From Flavobacteriales bacterium UBA6772 (lineage in GTDB: Bacteria > Bacteroidota > Bacteroidia > Flavobacteriales > Flavobacteriaceae), in assembly GCA_905181765.1 (NCBI GenBank), contig CAJIYW010000007.1:1-64000 (forward strand): a stretch of DNA of 64,000 nucleotides, given 5' to 3'. A program made the translations under genes and the position numbers. Of the stretch, positions 1 to 8,531 are shown piece after piece (the stretch's first letter is position 1; every line of letters begins with the position of its first letter). The notes under the pieces are model-generated. The model was not told the DNA's origin. It saw nothing but the letters and a program-made list of their open reading frames with translations, and searched no databases.

Positions 1-27
1 AAATTCTAATCAAATACAAAAAGGAAT

Positions 28-35
28 TACCTTTG
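28..35 (+). promoter_or_regulatory. TAnnTTTG -7 element for era
   Basis: TACCTTTG matches the Bacteroidota -7 consensus. It ends only four bases before the era ATG, so transcription would begin at or next to the start codon and the message would be almost leaderless. No clear -33 TTG is visible. The promoter assignment is an inference from the motif and its position. Confidence 0.55.
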
Positions 36-39
36 TAGC

Positions 40-924
40 ATGACACATAAAGCTGGTTTTGTAAATATTATAGGAAATCCTAACGTAGGTAAATCTACAT
101 TAATGAATGCTTTGGTAGGTGAAAAGCTATCTATCATTACTGCGAAAGCCCAAACTACCAGGCACCGTATTTTAGGAATTGTCAATGAAGACGATTATCA
201 GATTGTGTTTTCTGATACTCCAGGAATCATAAAACCAGCCTATGAATTGCAATCTTCTATGATGGATTTTGTGAAATCTGCTTTTGAAGATGCCGATATT
301 TTAATCTACATGGTAGAAGTTGGTGAAAAGGAATTGAAAAATGAGGCATTCTTCCATAGAATAATTCACAGTAAAATTCCTGTAATGTTGCTTTTAAACA
401 AGATTGATAAATCTTCTCAAGATGAAGTAGAAGAAAAAATACAATATTGGAAAGACAAAGTACCCAATGCCGAAGTATTTGTAATTTCTGCGTTAGAGAA
501 ATTTAATGTAGCAGCAGTATCAGATAAAATAAAAGAATTATTACCAGAAGGGCCTGCCTTTTATCCGAAAGATCAATTAACGGATAAACCAGAGCGCTTT
601 TTTGTAAATGAAAAAATTAGAGAAAAAATTCTAATTCATTATAAGAAAGAGATTCCGTACTCTGTAGAAGTAGAAACAGAAGAGTTTACAGAAGAAGAAA
701 CCATTGTTAGAATACGCTCTATAATTATGGTAGAAAGAGAAACGCAAAAAGGAATTATTATAGGTCATAAAGGTGCAGCCCTAAAAAGAGTGGGCGCAGA
801 AGCAAGAAAAGATTTAGAAAAATTCTTTGAGAAAAAAGTGTACATAGAACTGTATGTAAAAGTAAATAAAAACTGGCGTAGTGACAAAATTCAGCTGAAA
901 CGTTTTGGTTATAATCAGAAATAA
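40..924 (+). CDS. era: GTPase Era
   Basis: Era is a Ras-like GTPase that binds the 3' end of 16S rRNA and helps 30S subunit maturation. The 294-residue protein has the family's usual length. The P-loop GNPNVGKS lies near residues 12-19, the G3 motif DTPG near 59, the G4 motif NKID near 120, and a C-terminal KH domain carries GHKGAALKRVG near 245-255. The start follows a -7 element very closely. It sits directly upstream of der, another ribosome-assembly GTPase, on the same strand but with its own promoter-like element between them. The gene is intact and the identification is firm. Confidence 0.96.
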   Translation: MTHKAGFVNIIGNPNVGKSTLMNALVGEKLSIITAKAQTTRHRILGIVNEDDYQIVFSDTPGIIKPAYELQSSMMDFVKSAFEDADILIYMVEVGEKELKNEAFFHRIIHSKIPVMLLLNKIDKSSQDEVEEKIQYWKDKVPNAEVFVISALEKFNVAAVSDKIKELLPEGPAFYPKDQLTDKPERFFVNEKIREKILIHYKKEIPYSVEVETEEFTEEETIVRIRSIIMVERETQKGIIIGHKGAALKRVGAEARKDLEKFFEKKVYIELYVKVNKNWRSDKIQLKRFGYNQK

Positions 925-1057
925 ATACAGTCATTTATTCTGCTTAATTTTAGATACATCTCCTTAATTTTAAAGAAGAAAAAACAGTAAATAATTTGAA
1001 TGATTTTAGTTTTTTAAAGACTTCATTTTTTAGCGTCTTTCTTAAAAGCTTAAATCG

Positions 1058-1065
1058 TACCTTTG
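1058..1065 (+). promoter_or_regulatory. TAnnTTTG -7 element for der
   Basis: TACCTTTG lies 18 bases before the der ATG in the otherwise non-coding gap after era. It is the same motif variant as at era. No convincing -33 TTG is seen. Confidence 0.55.
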
Positions 1066-1083
1066 CAAAAAATTTGAACACAA

Positions 1084-2394
1084 ATGAATAGTATTGTTGC
1101 CATCGTAGGAAGACCAAATGTAGGAAAGTCGACACTTTTTAATAGATTGGTGCAGAGAAGAGATGCTATTGTAGATTCTGTTAGTGGGGTTACAAGAGAT
1201 AGGCATTATGGGAAATCTGACTGGAATGGAAAAGAATTTTCTGTCATAGACACAGGTGGTTACATTATTGGTTCTGATGATATTTTTGAAGAAGAAATTA
1301 GAAAACAAGTTAAACTAGCAATTGAAGAGGCAGATATTATTGTGTTTGTTGTTGATGTGGAAGAAGGTATTACACCTATGGATGCTGAAGTTGCTAAGAT
1401 TTTACGAAAAGTAAAAAAGCCAATTTTTGTTACTGTTAATAAAGTTGATAACGCAATGCGAGATGCAGATGCTGTAGAATTTTATAACTTAGGCTTGGGT
1501 GGTTACCATACCATCTCTTCTATTAATGGAAGTGGAACTGGAGATTTATTAGATGATATTGCGCTAAAGATGCCAGCGCCTGAAGCCGTAGATTTAGAAA
1601 AAGTAGACTTACCAAGATTTGCTGTTGTAGGAAGACCAAACGCAGGTAAATCTTCTTTTATAAACGCTTTAATTGGTAAAGAAAGAAATATTGTAACAGA
1701 TATTGCAGGTACAACAAGAGATTCTATTGATACAAAATACAACCGTTTCGGATTCGACTTTAACCTCGTAGATACTGCAGGAATTAGAAAAAAATCGAAA
1801 GTAAAAGAAGATTTAGAATTTTACTCTGTAATGCGTGCAGTGCGTTCTATAGAATATGCAGATGTTATTATTTTAGTAGTAGATGCAACTCGTGGTTTTG
1901 AAGGCCAAGATCAAAGCATCTTTTGGCTGGCAGAAAAAAATAGAAAAGGAGTTGTTGTCTTAATAAATAAATGGGATTTAGTAGAGAAGGAAACCAATAC
2001 TATGCGTGATTTTGAAGCCATGGTTAGAAAACAAATTGAGCCTTTTACAGATGTGCCAATTGTATTTACTTCTGTATTAACAAAACAACGAATTTTTAAA
2101 GCTATTGAAACTGCAGTAGAAGTTTTTGAAAGAAGAAAATTCAAAATATCTACCAGCAAGCTGAATGATGCAATGTTAGAAATTGTAAAAAGCTATCCGC
2201 CACCGGCTACAAAAGGAAAGTTTGTTAAAATTAAATATTGCATGCAACTACCTACACTTACACCTCAGTTTGCATTTTTCTGTAATTTACCGCAATATGT
2301 AAGAGACCCTTACAAACGTTTCTTAGAAAACAAACTAAGAGATATGTACGATTTTTCTGGTGTACCAATTACCATCTATTTTAGACAGAAATAA
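1084..2394 (+). CDS. der: ribosome biogenesis GTPase Der (EngA)
   Basis: Der is a tandem-G-domain GTPase needed for 50S subunit assembly. The 436-residue protein has two complete GTPase domains: GRPNVGKST near residue 9 with DTGG near 57, then GRPNAGKSS near 183 with DTAG near 230 and NKWD near 300. A KH-like C-terminal domain ends the protein. Length and domain order are those of the family. It follows era and is closed by a strong hairpin terminator. The gene is intact. Confidence 0.97.
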   Translation: MNSIVAIVGRPNVGKSTLFNRLVQRRDAIVDSVSGVTRDRHYGKSDWNGKEFSVIDTGGYIIGSDDIFEEEIRKQVKLAIEEADIIVFVVDVEEGITPMDAEVAKILRKVKKPIFVTVNKVDNAMRDADAVEFYNLGLGGYHTISSINGSGTGDLLDDIALKMPAPEAVDLEKVDLPRFAVVGRPNAGKSSFINALIGKERNIVTDIAGTTRDSIDTKYNRFGFDFNLVDTAGIRKKSKVKEDLEFYSVMRAVRSIEYADVIILVVDATRGFEGQDQSIFWLAEKNRKGVVVLINKWDLVEKETNTMRDFEAMVRKQIEPFTDVPIVFTSVLTKQRIFKAIETAVEVFERRKFKISTSKLNDAMLEIVKSYPPPATKGKFVKIKYCMQLPTLTPQFAFFCNLPQYVRDPYKRFLENKLRDMYDFSGVPITIYFRQK

Positions 2395-2423
2395 AAGTAA
2401 AGTAATAATAGAATTATAATAAC

Positions 2424-2457
2424 ATGCGCAATATTTAAAATATTGTGCATTTTTTTA
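2424..2457 (+). terminator. rho-independent terminator after der
   Basis: The arms ATGCGCAATATT and AATATTGTGCAT pair with one G-T wobble and are followed by a run of T. It begins 29 bases after the der stop codon. Confidence 0.8.
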
Positions 2458-2583
2458 TTTAAAATTTTTCGTAAATTTAGATATTGAATTCTTTTCAAAT
2501 AAAATAGATTTATTTGTAAGTTGAAATCTCTAGTTTCGTCAAAATAAAAGAGGATAACAATTATAAAAAAGAAAATAACTAGC

Positions 2584-3030
2584 ATGCTTACTTGGAAAGA
2601 AATTATACATTTTGCTACAAAAGGAAATCCAACTCCAACTAAAAGAGTTGAAAAAACAGCAACCGAATGGCAAGCCCTTTTAGCCCCAGAACAATACAGA
2701 GTTACCAGACAAAAAGGTACAGAGCGTCCACACACAGGAGATTTATGCTCTATTTATGATGCAGGTAAATACAACTGTATTTGTTGCAATACACCCCTAT
2801 TTGATGCTGCAATAAAATTTGATTCTAATTCTGGATGGCCAAGTTTTACGCAACCTATTCAAGAAAACGCCATTAAATATCATAGAGATGTTTCTTTTGG
2901 AATGGTTAGAGTTGAAGCACTATGCAATACTTGTGATGCGCATTTAGGTCATGTTTTTCCTGACGGACCAGTACCTAGTGGATTGCGTTATTGTATGAAT
3001 TCTGCAGCAATGCGATTAGAAAAAAAATAA
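2584..3030 (+). CDS. msrB: peptide-methionine (R)-S-oxide reductase MsrB
   Basis: MsrB reduces the R epimer of methionine sulfoxide in proteins using thioredoxin. The 148-residue protein has two CxxC pairs that bind structural zinc (CICC near residue 61 and CNTC near 118) and the catalytic motif RYCMNSAAM near 137, where the Cys is the active-site residue. There is no signal peptide, so it should be cytoplasmic. It is followed by msrA, giving repair of both sulfoxide epimers from one locus, then by a glutaredoxin-like frame and selO. The gene is intact. Confidence 0.95.
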   Translation: MLTWKEIIHFATKGNPTPTKRVEKTATEWQALLAPEQYRVTRQKGTERPHTGDLCSIYDAGKYNCICCNTPLFDAAIKFDSNSGWPSFTQPIQENAIKYHRDVSFGMVRVEALCNTCDAHLGHVFPDGPVPSGLRYCMNSAAMRLEKK

Positions 3031-3129
3031 AGTAAACAATCATAAAAAATTATTGCCGGTATGTAAGATATGGTCTCTTTTAATTAGAGCCTATTTCATA
3101 TCTATTATTAGCAATAACAGCGATATAAA

Positions 3130-3666
3130 ATGAATGAAAATTTACAAATAGCCACTTTAGGAGGTGGATGTTTTTGGTGTACAGAAGCTGTATTTCAAGA
3201 AGTAAAAGGGGTAGAAAAAGTGATTTCTGGATATGCTGGAGGAAATGTTCCAGGAGAACCAACATATAGAGAAATATGTTCTGGATTAACAGGACATGCA
3301 GAAGTAATTCAAATTACTTTTAATGCAAATATTATTTCGTATCAAGATATTATAGTCATTTTTATGACTACACATGATCCTACAACTTTAAACCAACAAG
3401 GCGCAGATAGAGGCACGCAATACAGGTCTGTAATTTATTATCATAACGATGTACAACAGAAAATAGCAGCAGCAGTTTTAAATCAAATTCAAGACTACTA
3501 TGAAGGCAAGATAGTAACAGAATTAAGTGTTTTACCGCCATTTTATGCAGCAACGCAAGAACATCAAGATTTTTATAAAAATAATAACGGCCAAGGTTAT
3601 TGTACCTATGTGATTGAACCGAAGTTAGCGAAACTGCGAAAAATGCATGCAGAGAAACTAAAATAG
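3130..3666 (+). CDS. msrA: peptide-methionine (S)-S-oxide reductase MsrA
   Basis: MsrA reduces the S epimer of methionine sulfoxide. The 178-residue protein carries the family signature GGGCFWCTEAVF at residues 11-22; the Cys in GCFWC is catalytic. The motif GYAGG near 36 and the block HDPTTLNQQGADRGTQYRS near 82 are also typical. It is cytoplasmic with no signal peptide. It lies 99 bases after msrB on the same strand, probably in one unit, and a perfect 10-bp hairpin follows it. Confidence 0.95.
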   Translation: MNENLQIATLGGGCFWCTEAVFQEVKGVEKVISGYAGGNVPGEPTYREICSGLTGHAEVIQITFNANIISYQDIIVIFMTTHDPTTLNQQGADRGTQYRSVIYYHNDVQQKIAAAVLNQIQDYYEGKIVTELSVLPPFYAATQEHQDFYKNNNGQGYCTYVIEPKLAKLRKMHAEKLK

Positions 3667-3683
3667 CGCATCACAAAAATTAA

Positions 3684-3723
3684 AAGGGTTTAGCGCTACC
3701 AACTAAAAAAAATCTAAACCCTT
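3684..3723 (+). other. intergenic 10-bp hairpin
   Basis: AAGGGTTTAG and CTAAACCCTT form a perfect ten-base-pair stem with a 20-base loop, directly after msrA. No T-run follows on the plus strand, so it is not a classic terminator. It could stabilise or end the msr transcript before the glutaredoxin-like frame. Confidence 0.5.
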
Positions 3724-3734
3724 AGAAAATAAAA

Positions 3735-3974
3735 ATACAATTATTTGGTACAAAAAAATGCCATAAGACAGCCTACTATAAAGTCTTTTTAGAAACACGT
3801 AACTTACATTATGTATTTCTAGATGTTGAAAATAACGAAGAGAATGACACCAAATTACGTAACTTGTATGAAAATAAAAAACTAAATTTCCCTACGATTA
3901 CTATTGACAATAAAAAATTAAGAAATCCTTCTGATAGCGCACTTCAAAAATGGATTGACAAAACAAAGCGTTAA
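3735..3974 (+). CDS. glutaredoxin-like thioredoxin-fold protein lacking a normal start codon
   Basis: An open frame of 79 codons reads IQLFGTKKCHKTAYYKVFLE at its start and continues to FPTITIDNKKLRNPSD and a stop at 3972. A beta strand ending in a CHKT active site and a later FPT cis-proline motif are those of small glutaredoxin or Spx/ArsC-like thioredoxin-fold proteins. There is one active-site Cys, so any activity would be monothiol. The frame is open from a stop just upstream but contains no ATG, GTG or TTG at the expected place; the first codon is ATA preceded by AAA. Either the start has been lost or a base is wrong. It lies between msrA and selO, which suits a redox role. The fold assignment is by motif only. 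Confidence 0.6.
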   Translation: MQLFGTKKCHKTAYYKVFLETRNLHYVFLDVENNEENDTKLRNLYENKKLNFPTITIDNKKLRNPSDSALQKWIDKTKR

Positions 3975-4004
3975 AACCCTTTGAAAATTTAAAAAAATTC
4001 GAAT

Positions 4005-5561
4005 TTGAAATTAAATATAAAAAATACTTTAACTACAGAATTGCCAGCAGATGTTGTTAAAGAAAATACAAGGAGACAAGTAGAAAACGCAGCTTTTTCT
4101 TATGTTTTACCAAAGAAAACTGCCAAGCCAGAAATCCTACATGTTTCTAAAGAAATGGCTTCGGAATTGGGGATTTCTAATACTGAAACTAAAACAGATT
4201 TTTTTAAAAATATAGTTACAGGTAATGATATATACCCAAATACAACACCGTATGCTATGTGCTATGCTGGGCATCAATTTGGCAATTGGGCAGGACAATT
4301 AGGAGATGGACGCGCTATTAATTTATTTGAAGTTGAGTATCAAAATAAAAACTGGAAAGTCCAATTAAAAGGTGCCGGCGAAACACCTTATTCTAGAACT
4401 GCAGATGGTTTAGCCGTTTTACGCTCTTCTGTTAGAGAGTATTTGTGTAGTGAAGCTATGTTTTACCTGGGCGTGCCAACCACCAGAGCTCTATCTTTAA
4501 GCTTATCTGGTGATGCTGTTTTACGTGATGTTTTATATGATGGGAATCCAGCATATGAAAAAGGTGCTATTGTTGCTAGAATTTCACCTTCTTTTTTACG
4601 TTTTGGTAGTTTTGAAATTTTTACAGCGAGAGATGATTTGAAAAATTTAAAGGTCTTGGTAGATTATACAATTAAACATCATTTTCCGCATTTAGGAGCT
4701 CCCTCAAAAGAAAATTATATTGCCTTTTTTAAGGAAGTTACAGAACGTACTTTAAAAATGATTATTGACTGGCAACGTGTTGGTTTTGTGCACGGAGTTA
4801 TGAATACAGACAACATGTCTATTTTAGGTTTAACCATAGATTTTGGGCCGTATGGTTGGTTAGAGGGTTTTGATTTTGGGTGGACACCAAATACCACAGA
4901 TCGTCAACACAAACGATATCGATATGGAAATCAACCAAATATGGGTTTATGGAATTTGTATCAACTGGCAAATGCTTTATATCCAATCATAGAAGATGTA
5001 ACCCCATTAGAGACTATTTTAAAACAGTATACAACAGATTTTGAGCAACAATCTTTAACCATGATGAAATCTAAGTTGGGGTTATCTATTAGCGATGCAG
5101 ATGACTTACAATTGATTCAGCGTTTAGAAGATAATTTACAATTGGTAGAAACAGACATGACTATTTTCTTTAGAAAACTAAGTGATTTTACGGATGCAGA
5201 ATCTAGCTTACTATTGATAGAAAAAGCATTTTATGACTTCGAAAATATTTCTAATGAAGTGAAAGATACTTGGAATTTATGGTTTAAAAAATATGCAAAT
5301 AGACTTCAGAAAGAATTAATATCGTCAGAAGAAAGAAAACAAAAAATGGATGCTGTAAACCCTAAGTATGTGCTAAGAAACTACATGTCTCAAATGGCAA
5401 TTGACGAGGCAGATAAAGGAAATTACACTTTAATTGATGAATTATTTCAACTCTTAAAAAAACCATATGAAACACAACCAGAGCAAGAAAAATGGTTTTC
5501 AAAAAGACCAGAATGGGCAAGAAATAAAGTAGGGTGTTCTATGTTATCTTGTAGTTCTTAA
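4005..5561 (+). CDS. selO: SelO/YdiU pseudokinase protein adenylyltransferase
   Basis: SelO is a pseudokinase-fold enzyme that transfers AMP from ATP to protein Ser, Thr or Tyr and is linked to redox homeostasis. The 518-residue protein has the glycine-rich segment QLKGAGETPYSRTADG near 120, ARISPSFLRFGSFE near 192, and GVMNTDNMSI followed by DFGPYGWLEGFD in the catalytic region near 265-290. It ends in CSMLSCSS, with Cys where eukaryotic SelO has selenocysteine. The only start consistent with the N-terminus is TTG at 4005. Its neighbours msrB, msrA and a glutaredoxin-like frame fit the reported effect of SelO on glutaredoxin and glutathionylation. The gene is intact. Confidence 0.92.
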   Translation: MKLNIKNTLTTELPADVVKENTRRQVENAAFSYVLPKKTAKPEILHVSKEMASELGISNTETKTDFFKNIVTGNDIYPNTTPYAMCYAGHQFGNWAGQLGDGRAINLFEVEYQNKNWKVQLKGAGETPYSRTADGLAVLRSSVREYLCSEAMFYLGVPTTRALSLSLSGDAVLRDVLYDGNPAYEKGAIVARISPSFLRFGSFEIFTARDDLKNLKVLVDYTIKHHFPHLGAPSKENYIAFFKEVTERTLKMIIDWQRVGFVHGVMNTDNMSILGLTIDFGPYGWLEGFDFGWTPNTTDRQHKRYRYGNQPNMGLWNLYQLANALYPIIEDVTPLETILKQYTTDFEQQSLTMMKSKLGLSISDADDLQLIQRLEDNLQLVETDMTIFFRKLSDFTDAESSLLLIEKAFYDFENISNEVKDTWNLWFKKYANRLQKELISSEERKQKMDAVNPKYVLRNYMSQMAIDEADKGNYTLIDELFQLLKKPYETQPEQEKWFSKRPEWARNKVGCSMLSCSS

Positions 5562-5572
5562 AATAAAAAAAT

Positions 5573-6517
5573 ATGAAATTAGGATTAGGAACTGCTGCAC
5601 TAGGAAGACCCCAATACATAAATATTCGTACAAAAAATATCCAAAAGACCGATCTAGCTACCTTTCGAAAGCATAGTTTTTCCGTCTTAGAAGAAGCATA
5701 TGCTTTAGGTATGCGTTATTTTGATACGGCTCCTGGCTATGGCCTCGCAGAAGCACTTGTATTAGAATGGTTACAAACAAAAAATGACCCCACCATTGAA
5801 ATTGCTACAAAATGGGGGTATACCTATACCGCAAACTTTGACAAAAACGCTATTATTCACGAAGTGAAAGAACACAGTTTAGCAAAATTAAATGCACAAT
5901 GGAATTTTTCTAAACAACTACTCCCCTATTTAAAAGTATATCAAATTCATTCGGCAACTATAGAAACTGGTGTTTTAGAAAATTCCAAAGTTTTAGAACG
6001 ATTGGCGTCACTAAAAAAAGAACATAATTTAAAAATAGGATTGACTACAACAGGCACAAATCAAGCAGAGGTAATTAAAAAAGCGTTAAACATAACGGTT
6101 GATGGTGCTTCTCTTTTTGATTTATTTCAAGTAACTTATAATTTCTTAGATCAAAGTTTACTTGAGATTTTAGAAGAACTAATACATGAAAATAAATCAA
6201 TTGTAATTAAAGAAGCTTTGGCAAATGGTAGGGTTTTTAGAAACGAATCCTATCCACATTATAATAAAATGTATGAAGTTTTAGAAGGTATATCAAAAAA
6301 GCACAACGTTGGCGTAGATGCAATTTCATTGAAATATTGCGAACAAACCGTACCTAATAGTATTGTTTTAAGCGGAGCAAGCACCAACGCACAGTTAAAA
6401 CAAAATTTACAATTGAATACTTTTTCACTCTCTAATAATGAAATTGAACTCCTAAATTCATTTAAAATAACTCCGGAGTTTTATTGGAAAGAACGCAAAC
6501 AATTAATTTGGAACTAG
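5573..6517 (+). CDS. aldo/keto reductase family protein
   Basis: This is a 314-residue NADPH-dependent oxidoreductase of the AKR (TIM-barrel) superfamily. The catalytic tetrad is visible: Asp and Tyr in FDTAPGYG near residues 50-57, Lys in IATKWG near 82, and His in VYQIHSA near 122. The C-terminal cofactor region has IVLSGAST near 264. It starts 11 bases after selO and is probably co-transcribed with it. The substrate cannot be told from the sequence. Confidence 0.85.
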   Translation: MKLGLGTAALGRPQYINIRTKNIQKTDLATFRKHSFSVLEEAYALGMRYFDTAPGYGLAEALVLEWLQTKNDPTIEIATKWGYTYTANFDKNAIIHEVKEHSLAKLNAQWNFSKQLLPYLKVYQIHSATIETGVLENSKVLERLASLKKEHNLKIGLTTTGTNQAEVIKKALNITVDGASLFDLFQVTYNFLDQSLLEILEELIHENKSIVIKEALANGRVFRNESYPHYNKMYEVLEGISKKHNVGVDAISLKYCEQTVPNSIVLSGASTNAQLKQNLQLNTFSLSNNEIELLNSFKITPEFYWKERKQLIWN

Positions 6518-6588
6518 CTTTATTAATAACACACTTTAACCAGTAAAGTCTCTAGTATTATTCCGACTACTTAAAAAAACAAACAATT

Positions 6589-6858
6589 ATGAGCCTAATA
6601 CAAAGTTTAAAAAAATATTTTACCGCAAAAGATACCGGAAATACAAACGAAAATGCACCGGAAGGAATTTGTCCAAATTGTTGGGGTAAATAAGAATGGG
6701 AAGGAGATTTCTACAAGCTAAATAAAGGAAGTAAATTGGTCGGAAATGACCAAACTTATAATAGTTTTATTAAAAAAATTGTAGAGAGTAATATCAGTGG
6801 AATGGTTATAAATGAAGATAACTATGAATGTGAAACTTGTAAAATAAATCATAAATAA
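6589..6858 (+). pseudogene. small zinc-ribbon protein interrupted by an in-frame stop
   Basis: A frame of 90 codons starts at ATG 6589 and ends at 6858, with a TAA at 6691-6693. The first part ends PEGICPNCWGK and the second resumes EWEGDFYKLNKGSK and ends NYECETCKINHK. Two CxxC pairs, one on each side of the stop, would build a zinc ribbon. A single C-to-T change (CAA to TAA) would explain the break. The reading frame itself is not shifted, unlike the indel lesions elsewhere in this window. It may be a real nonsense mutation or a base error. The function is unknown. Confidence 0.6.
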
Positions 6859-6899
6859 GAATGTAAAAAATCTTACATTTAAATAAATTATTTTCATCA

Positions 6900-7913
6900 A
6901 TGATTCATGAACTCAAAGAAATTATTAAGCAGGCTTTAATCAATCAACAAAAAGGATTGAAAAACGTGCTAGCAACTGTAGTTTTTCTAGAAGGTTCTTC
7001 TTATAGAAAGCCTGGAGTTAGAATGTTAATTTCTGAAGATTTGAGTTCTGTTGGTGCCGTTAGTGGTGGCTGTGTAGAGAAAGAAATTATACATAGAGCA
7101 ACTACGGTTTTTAGAGACAACAAGCCCAAAGTAATTACATACGATGGTAGATATAAGTTAGGTTGTGAAGGTATTTTATATATTTTAATCGAGCCTTTTT
7201 TTGTTACTAACCAATTTATATCTGCTTTTTCTGAAACAAATTCTAAAAGAGAGTCTTTACAATTAACCAGTTATTTCAAAAAAGAAAATGAAGTTTTTGG
7301 TGAATTTGGTACAAGTGTAACTTTTAAAAATAAGCAACAATTTGCATTTACAAAAACAGTTATAACCAAAAGTGATGTTGCTGTTTATAACCAGGTATTA
7401 CAACCTGCTTTTAAATTAATTATTATTGGGGGCGAGCACGATGCAGTTAAATTATGCAAAACAGCATCTACATTAGGCTGGGAGGTTGAAATAATTACTT
7501 CTATAAAAGATAGCAAACAACTTACCGATTTCCCAGGAGCGAATAAAGTAATTAGCGAGAGTCCTGAAACTATTAAATTCAACAATATCAACGATAATTG
7601 TGCGCTTGTACTTATGAATCATAGTTATGTGCAAGATTTAAAATATGTGATTGCACTTGCCAAGCAGCAACCAAGATATATTGGAATTTTAGGTGCACCA
7701 AGCAAAAGAGAACGTTTATTTAATGAACTCCTTGAATATGAACCAGAAACTACAGAAGCATTTTTAGATTCAATTTATACGCCAGCCGGATTGCATATTG
7801 GTGCACAAACACCAGAAGAAATTGGGGTTTCTATTATTGCAGAAATTCTTGCAGTAATTAGAGCAAAAGAACCCTTTTCTTTAAGGAAATTAGAAGGAAA
7901 AATACATAAATAA
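6900..7913 (+). CDS. XdhC/CoxI family protein
   Basis: XdhC-type proteins bind molybdenum cofactor and pass it, after sulfuration, to xanthine-dehydrogenase-like enzymes. The 337-residue protein has the N-terminal XdhC/CoxI domain with GSSYRKPGVRM near residue 31 and SGGCVEKEI near 56, and a C-terminal Rossmann domain beginning LIIIGGEHDAV near 172. The ending GVSIIAEILAVIRAK is typical. It is three bases from a MocA-like nucleotidyltransferase, so the two are co-translated. No molybdenum hydroxylase gene lies in the window, so the client enzyme is elsewhere or absent. Confidence 0.88.
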   Translation: MIHELKEIIKQALINQQKGLKNVLATVVFLEGSSYRKPGVRMLISEDLSSVGAVSGGCVEKEIIHRATTVFRDNKPKVITYDGRYKLGCEGILYILIEPFFVTNQFISAFSETNSKRESLQLTSYFKKENEVFGEFGTSVTFKNKQQFAFTKTVITKSDVAVYNQVLQPAFKLIIIGGEHDAVKLCKTASTLGWEVEIITSIKDSKQLTDFPGANKVISESPETIKFNNINDNCALVLMNHSYVQDLKYVIALAKQQPRYIGILGAPSKRERLFNELLEYEPETTEAFLDSIYTPAGLHIGAQTPEEIGVSIIAEILAVIRAKEPFSLRKLEGKIHK

Positions 7914-7916
7914 ACA

Positions 7917-8513
7917 TTGATAAATATTGCGATTTTAGTTTTAGCTGCGGGAGAATCTTCTAGGATGAAGACACCAAAACAATTGGTTAAAATTGGAGTT
8001 AATTTCTTATTAGAAACTGTTTTATCTAAAGCAAAAGCTATCAATGTAAATCATGTGTACTGTGTTTTAGGTGCAAACGATGTTTTAATTCGGAGAGAAA
8101 TTTCATCTGCAAATACTCACTTTATTCACAATACTAATTTCAAGGAAGGATTAAGTAGCAGCATTGCTTATGGAATAGCTCATTTAAAAACCACAACAAA
8201 TAGCTATGATGCAATTCTAGTACTTTTAGGAGATCAGCCAGCAATAGAAAAAACATATTTAAATGAAATGATTGCACTATTCAATAAAGATCAATCAAAA
8301 ATTATAGCTTCAAATTATGGTGAGAAATTAGGCGTTCCTGCCATATTTCCAAATAGCTATTTTAGTAAATTACAAAAAATGTCCGGAGACTTTGGTGCTA
8401 AAGATCTTTTAAACAATAACAGCAACGTCATTCATCTAAACAAGCAAACCAACTTCATAGACATAGATACAGCAGAAGACTTGCAAAATTTTAAACAAAC
8501 GCTTTTAAGATAA
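7917..8513 (+). CDS. MocA-like molybdenum cofactor nucleotidyltransferase
   Basis: This 198-residue protein is an NTP-transferase of the MobA/MocA type. It has VLAAGESSRMKTPKQL at residues 7-22 (nucleotide-binding loop with the GxSxRMGxxK pattern) and LVLLGDQPAIEK near 101, where the Asp would bind metal. MocA makes the CMP form of molybdopterin for hydroxylases. The start is TTG at 7917, three bases after the xdhC stop. The pairing with xdhC supports a molybdenum-hydroxylase maturation role over a sugar-nucleotide role. Confidence 0.8.
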   Translation: MINIAILVLAAGESSRMKTPKQLVKIGVNFLLETVLSKAKAINVNHVYCVLGANDVLIRREISSANTHFIHNTNFKEGLSSSIAYGIAHLKTTTNSYDAILVLLGDQPAIEKTYLNEMIALFNKDQSKIIASNYGEKLGVPAIFPNSYFSKLQKMSGDFGAKDLLNNNSNVIHLNKQTNFIDIDTAEDLQNFKQTLLR

Positions 8514-8531
8514 CAATCTGAAAATCTTCTT

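Noticed and set aside
1042..1308. Antisense open frame over the start of der
   Set aside because: It mirrors a highly conserved gene on the other strand and shows no recognisable protein features or promoter.
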